64,000 nt of DNA, taken from Pteria penguin. Its lineage: Eukaryota > Mollusca > Bivalvia > Pterioida > Pteriidae. Below are positions 11,499-20,002 of the stretch, piece after piece. Position 1 is the first letter of the stretch, and every line of letters starts with the position of its first letter. Below the pieces are notes generated by a model. That model ran no database searches. It was not told the origin of the DNA and saw only the letters and a list, made by a program, of their open reading frames with translations. The position numbers were made by a program, and so were the translations under genes. The stretch is taken from positions 17,282,274-17,346,273 of the forward strand of contig CM068590.1 in the NCBI GenBank assembly GCA_035048485.1, in the 5' to 3' direction.

Positions 11499-11594
11499 TA
11501 ATGGCATTGTAAGTGAGATAGGTAGTACAATTAAGTTATCTGCAGACGACACTTTTCTATATGTAATCGTACAAAATTCAAATGTAACGGTAAT
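11499..11594 (+). mobile_element. Non-LTR retrotransposon RT fragment, left part
   Basis: Frame on the + strand reads ...GSTIKLSADDTFLYVIV, the A-D-D catalytic block of a LINE-type reverse transcriptase. The frame is cut at 11594 by the LTR element and resumes at 20003 with the typical continuation (ENLEKVKIWSR). It is a decayed host copy into which the LTR element inserted. Confidence 0.7.
11591..11594. repeat. Target-site duplication TAAT (left)
   Basis: TAAT precedes the left LTR, and the same TAAT follows the right LTR at 19999-20002. Four to six bases is the usual duplication length for Ty3-type integrases. Confidence 0.7.
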
Positions 11595-12100
11595 TGTAAC
11601 GTGGTCGTTCGTACACCTCACAATGCTGCCACACAATACACAGAATTTGCTAATTAATTGGTAGCGTAATTAAAATCGTCCCAGACGATCACCAATATCG
11701 AATTGCCCCAGGCAATCAATCACATTTCGTTGTTTGAAAAAGAGTCGGTAAAAAGTTTAACGGTTTATTACATTTCTCTATACTCAAGTACTAGTATACA
11801 CAAACACATAAGATAATCACATGAAATAGTTAACACAACATAATGATCCGCACAGTCACAAATTAAACAACATTCTGAGCTTGGGCTAGGGATTCCGCCC
11901 CTCTATATATAGATAAATGCGGCTGCCCCCAAAGGGCGGCCAGGTACAAACAAACCCGTGCTAAAAATAGAAACAGCTATTGCCTCCCCTTACGGGCGGC
12001 CTAGTAAAACAAGTAATATGAGCTATGATACATGACTAAATATACATGAAATATAACTTTTACATTTAACTAGAGAGTATTAATATAGAATTATGCTACA
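11595..12100 (-). repeat. 3' LTR
   Basis: 506 bp, differing from the 19492-19998 copy by roughly two substitutions, one nearby base change and a one-base indel. On the minus strand it has a TATATATAG box (around 11904-11912) and an AATAAA signal (11769-11764), giving a U3-R-U5 order. Confidence 0.95.
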
Positions 12101-12112
12101 ACTCCCCCCAAC
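12101..12112 (-). other. Polypurine tract
   Basis: On the minus strand the bases just before the 3' LTR read TTGGGGGGAGT, a purine run of the type that primes plus-strand synthesis in LTR elements. Its position directly against the LTR supports the boundary. Confidence 0.85.
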
Positions 12113-12298
12113 TTAATTTTTGACCCCTGGCAAAAATGTTGCAATGAAAACTGATACAAATTACAATGTATAACAATTTAAATACATGTCAATAGTGACT
12201 TAAATGTAAACTACAATGAAAAGCAATAAGTACATGTTAATATAAACCATAAATGAGTCAATATGTGTACATAAAGTAGTCCTGTAGCAATATACTAC

Positions 12299-13243
12299 TT
12301 AATCAGAGTCTATTTCCACAATTTTCACATTTCTGTTATAAAAATGTTGCGGAACTTCATTGAGAATGTCCATAGCTATTTCCTCGTAACTTTCTACATC
12401 CAGGTTAATGTCCTTAGAATGCACAATGTGGGTGTCCCGCGTTATCTCTCTGTACCCACTCGGATATATCCTTGTTGTTTTCTGTAGACCCAGTGTTATC
12501 ATTGAATTTTGAATCTTCGGTTCTCGGTCTCGGTCTTCGCTAGATTGATCGGACTCTGAATCACTGTATTTGACCTCTGCATCCTCCGACTCCTCGCTTA
12601 TATTTACCATATGGACTTTACGCTTATAAGGTATCCTCGTATGAACAAAGTCGTTGTCCCTCTCTGTCGTTTCTGAATCACTAGCGTCAATTTCGCAAAC
12701 TAATTTTCGGATATCGTTGTTTGCGTCAGCACATACGACGCGAATGTCTTCGGTTATCTCGTGGTCTCCAAATAACTCGTCAATATACCTTTCGATGTTA
12801 TCTCCAGAGTCTCTTACTAATTCATCCAACACATCAGAGTCCAGAGAAGGTACAGAGATCACGTCACTTTCTTTGTCGTCTCGTTTGATTATATCTTCCA
12901 ACTCGTGCTCATCTGACGATATATCCTCATACACATTCTCGTCATCCGAAATGCCACTGTACTGGTCACTCATCACTGTCACGTACACAGGCTTCTTAGA
13001 CTCTTTAAATTGTTCATGGGTCATGGTTGCCCCTTCACACTTCGTGACTTTGACAGTCACGCTATCAGCAGATAGTTTATGTTTTTGAAGCAAATGTCGC
13101 TTCAAGTGATACTTTCTGACGAAAGGTCTTTGGCAAAAACTACACTTGTACGTCTGCAATGATTCCGAATGAATTTCTTTAGTATGCTGGTATAGGGCTT
13201 TGAGTCTCTTGAATGTTTTACCACAAAGTTCGCACAACGCCAT
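12299..13243 (-). CDS. Retrotransposon ORF: two C2H2 zinc fingers plus acidic tail
   Basis: About 314 residues, starting at an ATG 14 bases after the Pol stop. Residues 1-60 hold two classical fingers, CELCGKTFKRLKALYQHTKE-IH and CSFCQRPFVRKYHLKRHLLQ-KH, each C-x2-C-x12-H-x4-H. The remaining 250 residues are strongly acidic and Ser-rich (SDSESDQSSEDRD, DISSDEHELEDI), with no membrane segment, so it occupies the env position but is not an envelope. DNA-binding fingers with an acidic domain suggest a chromatin- or promoter-directed accessory factor, which is an inference. The frame is fully open, in keeping with the young LTRs. Not a family I recognise as standard in Ty3 elements; capture of a host gene is possible. 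Confidence 0.85.
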   Translation of the reverse strand: MALCELCGKTFKRLKALYQHTKEIHSESLQTYKCSFCQRPFVRKYHLKRHLLQKHKLSADSVTVKVTKCEGATMTHEQFKESKKPVYVTVMSDQYSGISDDENVYEDISSDEHELEDIIKRDDKESDVISVPSLDSDVLDELVRDSGDNIERYIDELFGDHEITEDIRVVCADANNDIRKLVCEIDASDSETTERDNDFVHTRIPYKRKVHMVNISEESEDAEVKYSDSESDQSSEDRDREPKIQNSMITLGLQKTTRIYPSGYREITRDTHIVHSKDINLDVESYEEIAMDILNEVPQHFYNRNVKIVEIDSD

Positions 13244-13257
13244 CAAATTTGTTAAGG

Positions 13258-14292
13258 TCAGTCTCTGAATCTCTCAGGCTTCTTAAGTACCCGTCCGTAC
13301 CTGGTCCGTTTAGTCCTGGTCGCTGATTGGCTGATCTCAATCGGTGGGCGGTCCTTCGATGCGTCATTCTTGTGAATTCTAGGAATGCGACTGACGCCTA
13401 GACTTCGGCTCCCTTGCACTGCGGTACCCGTTTGATCATCCGTGGGTATTTGACCATTGTCTGGACTTTGTCTCTTTTTCGATTCTATCGTTGATTTTGA
13501 TCCCCTGAATGGTTTTAAATTGTCCGAATGCACTATTACAGATTTTGATCTTTTCGAAACTTGTATCTTGTATAACACTTCACTCAATCTTTGCATCACT
13601 ATCCAAGGTCCAGTCCACTTTCTAGATAACTTTCCTTTAGTGCCAATGATGACTTTAGGTTGACTTCGGCGCACTAAATCCCCAATATCATAGTTAACAC
13701 TACGGACATTCCGATCATAATAGCGTTTTTGACGTAATGAGAGTTTGTGTGTTACGTTTCGCACATTATCATACATTTCACATAGAGATCGCTCTAATTT
13801 GCGGACATAATCGGCTTGGTTGTTGGGAATCGAACTCCGGTTAAAATTCACTTTTTCAGTCATAAGATCAACAGGTAACTTCATTTCTTCACCGAACACC
13901 ATCCTATACGGTGTAATTCCCGTTGTTTCATGCACAGTACTGTTGTATGCAAACACTACACCATCTATGAATTTATCCCAGTCAGTTTGGTTCACAGAAA
14001 TGTATTTTGATAACACATCCTTTATTGTCCGGTTCAGTCGCTCAACCATGCCGTCAGACTGGGGGTGATAAGCGGTTGTACGTGTTTTATTAATTTGCAA
14101 TAATTTACACATTTCCTGGAAAACTTGACTTTCAAACTGGCTGCCTTGATCTGAATGTATTTCTTGCGGACAACCGTAACGCTTAATCCATCCTCTAAAC
14201 ATTGTTTCGGTCACCGTCTCTGCCTCAATATTTCTAAGCGGGAATATCTCGGTAAATTTTGTAAAATAATCCGCAATTACTAAAATGTACAC
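13258..14292 (-). CDS. Pol: integrase core and C-terminal domain
   Basis: This frame carries VIADYFTKFTEIFPL, the second catalytic Asp in HSDQGSQFES and the catalytic Glu in HPQSDGMVERLNR, matching a D,D(35)E integrase. A GPY/F-like module (KWTGPWIV) follows, then a basic tail. The first catalytic Asp lies in the preceding frame (VDIAGPF), separated by a one-base shift in or near the T4 run at 14300-14303. The stop at 13258-13260 is followed closely by the zinc-finger ORF. Confidence 0.92.
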   Translation of the reverse strand: MYILVIADYFTKFTEIFPLRNIEAETVTETMFRGWIKRYGCPQEIHSDQGSQFESQVFQEMCKLLQINKTRTTAYHPQSDGMVERLNRTIKDVLSKYISVNQTDWDKFIDGVVFAYNSTVHETTGITPYRMVFGEEMKLPVDLMTEKVNFNRSSIPNNQADYVRKLERSLCEMYDNVRNVTHKLSLRQKRYYDRNVRSVNYDIGDLVRRSQPKVIIGTKGKLSRKWTGPWIVMQRLSEVLYKIQVSKRSKSVIVHSDNLKPFRGSKSTIESKKRQSPDNGQIPTDDQTGTAVQGSRSLGVSRIPRIHKNDASKDRPPIEISQSATRTKRTRYGRVLKKPERFRD

Positions 14293-14660
14293 AAATCCAT
14301 TTTGGGAAACGGTCCGGCTATATCCACGGCAATTCTCTCAAATTTCACTCCACTAAGATGCGTCTTCATGTAAGCTCTCTTATTCCGAGACGGATGTTTT
14401 CGTTCTTCGCAAATGTCACATGATAATATATAATCATGAACATATATCCGTAAATAAGGCCAGTAATATTGACTCCTTGTAACTTTGTCCACCGTTCGTC
14501 TTACACCCATATGTCCGGCTGTATGTGCATCATGCATTTGCCACATCACTGCGTCACGCAATATTCTCGGCATACAAATCCTGAGTCGTTCACGGTCATT
14601 TTCTATCCATTTCATACACAATACACCTTTATCCACGGTAAGAAGTTCCCATCGAGAGTA
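14280..14660 (-). CDS. Pol: integrase zinc-binding N-terminus
   Basis: Open in one frame from upstream of 14660 to a stop at 14280. It shows the HHCC integrase zinc finger (H-x4-H in HDAHTAGHMG and C-x2-C in CDICEER) and the first catalytic Asp (VDIAGPF). It begins in mid-frame because a one-base shift near the A6 run at 14741-14746 separates it from the RT/RNase H frame, so no own start is expected. Confidence 0.9.
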   Translation of the reverse strand, partial: YSRWELLTVDKGVLCMKWIENDRERLRICMPRILRDAVMWQMHDAHTAGHMGVRRTVDKVTRSQYYWPYLRIYVHDYILSCDICEERKHPSRNKRAYMKTHLSGVKFERIAVDIAGPFPKMDLCTF

Positions 14661-14712
14661 AAGGAATTTGCTTTCAAAACCAAGTCCAGATACCGCTTCA
14701 AAAGAAGGTGGT

Positions 14713-17401
14713 TCACAGTCTGAATCCTCTTTCCAACATAAAAAATGGCGATATTTCCCGATCTTCTAGCTGACTTTTCCGGATATTTTCCCAACTTAAT
14801 GAATCGCTTGGTTGCACTCTCGGTTTCGCGCGCGGTGGTCGGTTTGCGGCTCTCTTTGATGTCTTCGAAGGGGGGTTTGTGTCAGTAAGTGAATACACAT
14901 TGGTCACGCGTTTCTCGTGGGTAAATAAAGTATCAATTGCGAACACATCGCTGTTCTGCTCTATTTCCTTTTTGTTAAATTCCATCCGCAAATCGTCAAT
15001 ATGTTGATATTTATTTTCACTACTTTCAAGTTCTATTGTATCACGTTTGCACTGTTTGCATTTCTCTCCTGATGAAAGCGTTCTTGATAGCGCGTCAGCA
15101 TTTTGATGACGTTTTCCTTGTCTGTGCACTATTTTGAATACGAATGGTCCAAGCTGTTGTAACCATCTAGCAATTTGCCCATCTGGTTCTTTAAATTTAT
15201 GTAACCATACAAGAGATGCGTGATCTGTCCTCAATGTAAATTCACGTCCAAGCAGGTAATGTTTAAAATATTTCACAAAATACACAACAGCTAACATTTC
15301 TTTACGCGTCACACAATAATTCTTCTCGGGACTAGTCAAAGTACGGCTTGCATAAGCAATCACTATTTCTTTTTCACCTTGTATTTGCGATAGCACAGCA
15401 CCAATAGCATCATAGCTAGCATCAGTATCTAGAATAAACGATCCTCCCTTAACATCGGGGTATCCTAGTATCGGAGCAGAGACTAATTTGGATTTTAATA
15501 GAAGAAATGCCTCATCACAATCGGTAGTCCAATGCCATTTATTGTTTTTGCTGGTAAGTTCGTGCAAACATTTAGCTATTTTCGCAAAATCCTTTATGAA
15601 ACGTCTGTAATACGACACAAGCCCTAGAAAACTACGTAGTTCTGTTACGTTCCGTGGCGTCTGCCATTCATCTACTACTTTGGTTTTGCTCGGATCTGTA
15701 GTTATTCCCTTTTCAGAAACCACATGTCCTAGGAAAATCACTTCTTTACGAAAGAAACTACACTTTTTAGCCTTTAGTTTCAAATTAGCACCTTGTAGTC
15801 GATCAAACACAAGATTGAGATTCCTTAAGTGTTCCTCAAAATCATGACTGTACACGATAATGTCATCCAAATATAGAACTGTCACATGCCACTGTAATCC
15901 ACACAACGCCTGTTCTATCACTCTTTGAAATGTTGCAGGTGCATTACATAATCCGAATGGCATCACACGATATCGGTATAATCCGCTGCGATTTGTTCCG
16001 AATGCGGTCTTCTCTTTGTCACTTTCGCGCATCGGAATCTGATGATAAGCCATATTTAGATCCAAAGATGTAAACCATTTTGATCCGGCTAATGCGTCTA
16101 AATTTTCCGCGGTTCTACTAATCGGATACGCATCTTTGATTGTGTTGGCGTTCAACCGCCTGTAATCTACACATAATCTCCACGACTTGTCTTTCTTCTG
16201 CACTAAAAGAAGCGGAGATGACCATGGGCTATTCGATTCTTCAATAAGCCCCTGTTCTTTCAATCGCTCAATTTCGGCATCTAGTATTTCCCGTTTAAAG
16301 ATCGGAACCCTTCGCACTGGTTCCTTAAATGGCGTCTCGTCACTGAGATCAATGTGATGTTCTCCTATATTCGCGCGTTCGGCTGACATTTCGGGATCCG
16401 CAAACACATTTTTACGACACAGTAAAAATTTCTTAAACTCTGCTGCTTGCTCCCTCGACAGGTTCTTACATCCTTCGCGATACATATCGCATAAAAATTC
16501 CGGAAGCTCATCAGAACCGCTTTCATTTTGTACATTACACACTTCACCTCTGTGTAAAGATTCACTAACATAATTCACTGATGCCAATAATGCAATCTCC
16601 GTGTTCTTCTTAACACAAATTTCCCGGTCGCTCGGATTAAACACACGCACATAAATGAAATTGTTTCTCGCATTCACCAGTATATGTGCAACTACTAGTC
16701 CATGGGAATGGACAAATCCTTTTATCGGCACTAATATCCCATCTCCTACATTAGTACCCGAAATCATTCTCGATTTCAACACAGCTTCGTGTCTCGGTGG
16801 AATAGCACTAGTTTCCACAGACACAACACGACCACTAAATCCTACGTCATTTCCCGTGTGCACACAATTAAAAGTAACACTGTTACTGAGATAATCCCAT
16901 TGGCACTCATATTTCTCCAAGAAATCTTGTCCAAGCAAATTACATTTGACGCCTCCCACAAACACGCGAAAATACACATCCATATCTCCAAAAGTCAAAA
17001 TCATCCTTGCAGTCCCTAAAACATTTAACTCACTTCCGTCTGCTGTCTCAAACTTCTTATGCACGCGCTCCAGTACAGGTCTGTTCTCTGGTAGGATGTT
17101 AAAATATAAATCCTCCGTAATGAAAGTATTCACTGCACCTGTGTCGATTCTCCACTCTAACGGTGTTCCTTCCACTAATCCATCAACTCTAAAAACAGGT
17201 TTTCCTTTCACTTTTGAACAACTTCCGGTCCCGACATGAGTCACTTCCGTTGCAGAGTTTGAATCCGAATGCAACACAATATCTGTTTGCGTTTCAGTAC
17301 AAGAAACGCGACATTGCAAATCGTCTGTACTAGGCCTATTGCGTGTCATGACCAAAGCACGGCCTACTGCCTCGGTCGATTCTCGTTTAAATGTTGATTT
17401 C
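14713..17401 (-). CDS. pol: Pol: protease, reverse transcriptase, RNase H
   Basis: Read from the frameshift heptamer, the -1 frame stays open to 14713. Counting from 17355: aspartic protease at DTGA (71-74), RT with SPWSSPLLLVQKKD (about 376-389), FTSLDLNMAYHQI, and the YLDD active site (495-498), then a tether and RNase H starting LDTDASYDAIGA (642). The first in-frame ATG is at 17349, but the frame is open upstream across the Gag end, which fits -1 ribosomal frameshifting rather than independent initiation. The frame ends early at 14713 after a one-base change in the A6 run at 14741-14746. Without it the reading would continue into integrase. Confidence 0.95.
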
Positions 17402-18752
17402 CGGTTCTTTTATTTCCGTTTTTGTCACTTCGATTAAATTTTCTTCTTGGGCAATTTCGGTATAAGTGTTCACTTGAGTTGCACTCATAACACGTTTTTC
17501 TCGGTATGTTGTTACGTCCAGTATTTCCAGTAGATAAATCCATTTCACGTCTATTCACAGAAAGTGGGGTTTTGTTCACTCCATACACAGGTGGTTTGTA
17601 GTCCTTCCTGTCTTTATTCTTTCGATTTTCTGTCAGTCTGATGCATTCCTCCTGCATAGCTGCGGTCACAGCGTCTTGCATTGTTTTCGGACGAGTTCTT
17701 TTCACTGCAAGCCTATAGTCCTCTATTTCACTGCAATTGTCCATAAACGTTTTCATACTGCTTTCCTGCACGTGCTCGCGATTCTCAGGATATGCACGGC
17801 GGTACAAGTCCTCTATGGCCTGGCCAAAATCGCGAAATGATTCCGTGTCTTTTTTCCGACGCAATTTGGCTTCTGCGATGTAACTTTCTTTCATCGACTT
17901 GTGACCAAATCTCGAATCAAGTGCGGTCGTGAGATTTCCCCAGTCACTACGCTCACTCACTGAAAGTCCGTATGCATATGATTCTGCCTGACCACGAAGT
18001 ACAGTAAATAGCACCTTCCGCTTCCGGTCATTATCCCACTCATTTAATTCGGCGACATTTTCAAAATAACGTATGAACTCGGTCCAAATATCCGTACCAT
18101 CACCACTAAATGTTCGCTTTACGGTTATTTGATGCGAACGCCCACTATAATGCGCCGGTCCTCGCGATGCAGAGTGCGCATGTCTAGACATACTGACGGG
18201 AGATTCCGGAGATGATAAAGCTGTTTCAGTCGGTTTTCGAGAAGGAGGTGACCCAGACAAAGTAACATTTTTCCTATTTCGATGTAGCGGAGTCTTTGAT
18301 ATACGCTTTGTTTGTACATTTCTCCTATTTTGGAATACGAGTTTAAACACTAAACTTGCTAGTATTGCACACAACACAGCTAATGATCCAGATATCATAA
18401 ACTCCTTCGTAAAACACAACAACATGTGTACAGGAAAATATGTATATAATGTATATATTCCTACTCCCGCCATAAGAAAGATTGCGCTCCAAGTAAATAC
18501 AAAACAGTACCACTGTGATTTATTTGTGGTTAGTTCCCCTGGTTCCTCGCCTGATGTTGTGTTGATATCTATGGGCTGCGGTACATCACAGTCTTCTTCC
18601 ATATGAATCGCTGGATCAACGTCCACATCTTCAAACTCCTTTAATAAATTGCGCCTCGCCATTTTCGGTTGAGCGTCCCGTCTTGGAAACATCCCTGTCA
18701 TTCTCGGGGTCTCAAACACACCTTGGTCCCCTGGACTTGCAGTAAATTCCAT
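17364..18752 (-). CDS. gag: Gag with N-terminal membrane-segment pair
   Basis: 462 residues from an ATG at 18752. Two strongly hydrophobic stretches, about residues 81-106 (WYCFVFTWSAIFLMAGVGIY...) and 118-140 (FMISGSLAVLCAILASLVF...), precede a basic linker. Then comes a retrotransposon Gag/capsid-like region (GDGTDIWTEFIRYFENVAELN, LRGQAESYAYGLS) at about 210-350, and a CCHC zinc knuckle CYECNSSEHLYRNC at 421-434. Ty3 Gags usually lack membrane helices, so the hairpin is unusual. The end overlaps the Pol frame at the UUUAAAC site. Confidence 0.93.
   Translation of the reverse strand: MEFTASPGDQGVFETPRMTGMFPRRDAQPKMARRNLLKEFEDVDVDPAIHMEEDCDVPQPIDINTTSGEEPGELTTNKSQWYCFVFTWSAIFLMAGVGIYTLYTYFPVHMLLCFTKEFMISGSLAVLCAILASLVFKLVFQNRRNVQTKRISKTPLHRNRKNVTLSGSPPSRKPTETALSSPESPVSMSRHAHSASRGPAHYSGRSHQITVKRTFSGDGTDIWTEFIRYFENVAELNEWDNDRKRKVLFTVLRGQAESYAYGLSVSERSDWGNLTTALDSRFGHKSMKESYIAEAKLRRKKDTESFRDFGQAIEDLYRRAYPENREHVQESSMKTFMDNCSEIEDYRLAVKRTRPKTMQDAVTAAMQEECIRLTENRKNKDRKDYKPPVYGVNKTPLSVNRREMDLSTGNTGRNNIPRKTCYECNSSEHLYRNCPRRKFNRSDKNGNKRTGNQHLNENRPRQ
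17395..17401 (-). promoter_or_regulatory. -1 ribosomal frameshift site UUUAAAC
   Basis: In Gag phase the minus strand reads CAT TTA AAC GAG, so the heptamer is correctly phased X-XXY-YYZ. A -1 slip moves to TTT AAA CGA, the frame that runs into Pol. The Gag stop is about 30 bases downstream. A 3' stimulatory structure was not folded. Confidence 0.8.
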
Positions 18753-18888
18753 ATCACGTGTATTCGCCCGCTCTATGATTCACAAAGAATACATTAACGG
18801 CACTCACTTTTCGCGTAATAACACTCACAAAATCTATCATGATATATGTCACATACTAGCACACGTAATACGCACTGTCACGTGCAAA

Positions 18889-19203
18889 CTATACATTTAT
18901 GATATGCCCACACAAAGGACACCAATATCGACGAACTATTAATCGACGAGTTATAACACCGTTCATATAGCTAGTAGTCTTTGGCTTCAGAAAACAAATA
19001 TAACACTGTCCACAAATAAAATATTCCTTGAAAGTAACAGTACAACGTAACGTTGTAGGACCGTTGTTCCGGTATCTCACACGACGTCGTCTTACAGAAT
19101 AAATAAAATCCATGTAGTGATTTCCGACTTTATCCGAAATAATTACCGAATCACAAGATACATTTATTTCCTGATTATCATGCGGCAGCTGCAGGCTGGG
19201 CAT
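18889..19203 (-). CDS. Retrotransposon small ORF b, zinc-ribbon-like
   Basis: 104 residues with an ATG at 19203, upstream of Gag. It contains CGQCYIC and, near the C-terminus, WCPLCGHI, a spacing of paired CxxC motifs like a zinc ribbon, with a basic RRRRVRYR stretch between. It overlaps ORF a by 40 bases in another frame. Its pattern (INVSCDS..., CxxC, then CPxC near the end) parallels ORF a, suggesting a tandem duplication. Function unknown. Confidence 0.6.
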   Translation of the reverse strand: MPSLQLPHDNQEINVSCDSVIISDKVGNHYMDFIYSVRRRRVRYRNNGPTTLRCTVTFKEYFICGQCYICFLKPKTTSYMNGVITRRLIVRRYWCPLCGHIINV

Positions 19204-19403
19204 TTATAGAAGTATTCCATCGACACTGATGCATTGTTCACTGATTTCATGCTGAATGAATTCACAGATTTCTTGAATATATTGAAACAATTAGGACACT
19301 CTTTCATGTAATCCATGTCTACTATACAATCGAACATATACTCGCCATTATCTCCAAGTGAGAATTTGTTGACATACCGTTGATTTTCATTCGTTGAATT
19401 CAT
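19164..19403 (-). CDS. Retrotransposon small ORF a, zinc-ribbon-like
   Basis: 79 residues from the first ATG (19403); the frame stays open back into the primer binding site. It carries ECPNCFNIF and YKCPACSC, two CxxC pairs about 35 residues apart. The open, ATG-less part upstream reads YINISCEVSS, similar to INVSCDSVI in ORF b, so an alternative start or leader processing is possible. Not recognised as a known retroelement protein. Confidence 0.55.
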   Translation of the reverse strand: MNSTNENQRYVNKFSLGDNGEYMFDCIVDMDYMKECPNCFNIFKKSVNSFSMKSVNNASVSMEYFYKCPACSCRMIIRK

Positions 19404-19471
19404 CACTGCATTGCTTGATACTTCACACGAAATATTAATATAAATCCAAAACTCCGGCGTAATCGAATTCG

Positions 19472-19489
19472 ATCCCACCGCTGCCACCA
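19472..19489 (-). other. Primer binding site, tRNA-Leu type
   Basis: Two bases inside the 5' LTR the minus strand reads TGGTGGCAGCGGTGGGAT, complementary to the 18 bases at the 3' end of leucine tRNAs ending ATCCCACCGCTGCCACCA (from memory of animal tRNA-Leu sequences). Confidence 0.85.
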
Positions 19490-19491
19490 GT

Positions 19492-19998
19492 TGTAACGTG
19501 GTCGTTCGTACACCTCACAATGCTGCCACACAATACACAGAATTTGCTAATTAATTGGTAGCTTAATTAACAATCGTCCCAGACGATCACCAATATCGAA
19601 TTGCCCCAGGCAATCAATCACATTTCGTTGTTTGAAAAAGAGTCGGTAAAAAGTTTAACGGTTTATTACATTTCTCTATACTCAAGTACTAGTATACACA
19701 AACACATAAGATAATCACATGAAATAGTTAACACAACATAATGATCCGCACAGTCACAAATTAAACAACATTCTGAGCTTGGGCTAGGGATTCCGCCCCT
19801 CTATATATAGATAAATGCGGCTGCCCCCAAAGGGCGGCCAGGTACAAACAAACTCGTGCTAAAAATAGAAACAGCTATTGCCTCCCCTTACGGGCGGCCT
19901 AGTAAAACAAGTAATATGAGCTATGATACATGACTAAATATACATGAAATATAACTTTTACATTTAACTAGAGAGTATTAATATAGAATTATGCTACA
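19492..19998 (-). repeat. 5' LTR
   Basis: 507 bp. It contains the TATATATAG box at about 19802-19810 and AATAAA at 19667-19662 on the minus strand, so transcription should start in between and run toward lower coordinates. TAAT at 19999-20002 duplicates 11591-11594. Confidence 0.95.
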
Positions 19999-20002
19999 TA
20001 AT

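Larger units (their letters stand above)
11595..19998 (-). mobile_element. Complete Ty3/gypsy-type LTR retrotransposon with accessory ORFs
   Basis: An 8.4-kb element bounded by nearly identical LTRs (TG...CA ends) and a TAAT target duplication. On the minus strand the order is: 5' LTR (19998-19492), primer site for tRNA-Leu (19489-19472), two small Cys-rich ORFs, Gag (18752-17364), -1 frameshift heptamer (17401-17395), Pol with protease, RT, RNase H and integrase (to 13258), a C2H2 zinc-finger ORF (13243-12299), polypurine tract and 3' LTR. Protease-RT-RH-IN order and a GPY/F-like TGPW module place it in Ty3/gypsy; no chromodomain is seen. The LTRs differ at only a few positions, so insertion was recent, but Pol carries two single-base frame changes. 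Confidence 0.95.

Noticed and set aside
12654..13088. 144-codon Ser-rich ORF on the + strand
   Set aside because: Antisense of the acidic Asp/Glu/Ser tail of the zinc-finger ORF.
12299..13243. Envelope gene in the retrotransposon
   Set aside because: No signal peptide, membrane anchor or cleavage-like site; C2H2 fingers and acidic tail instead.
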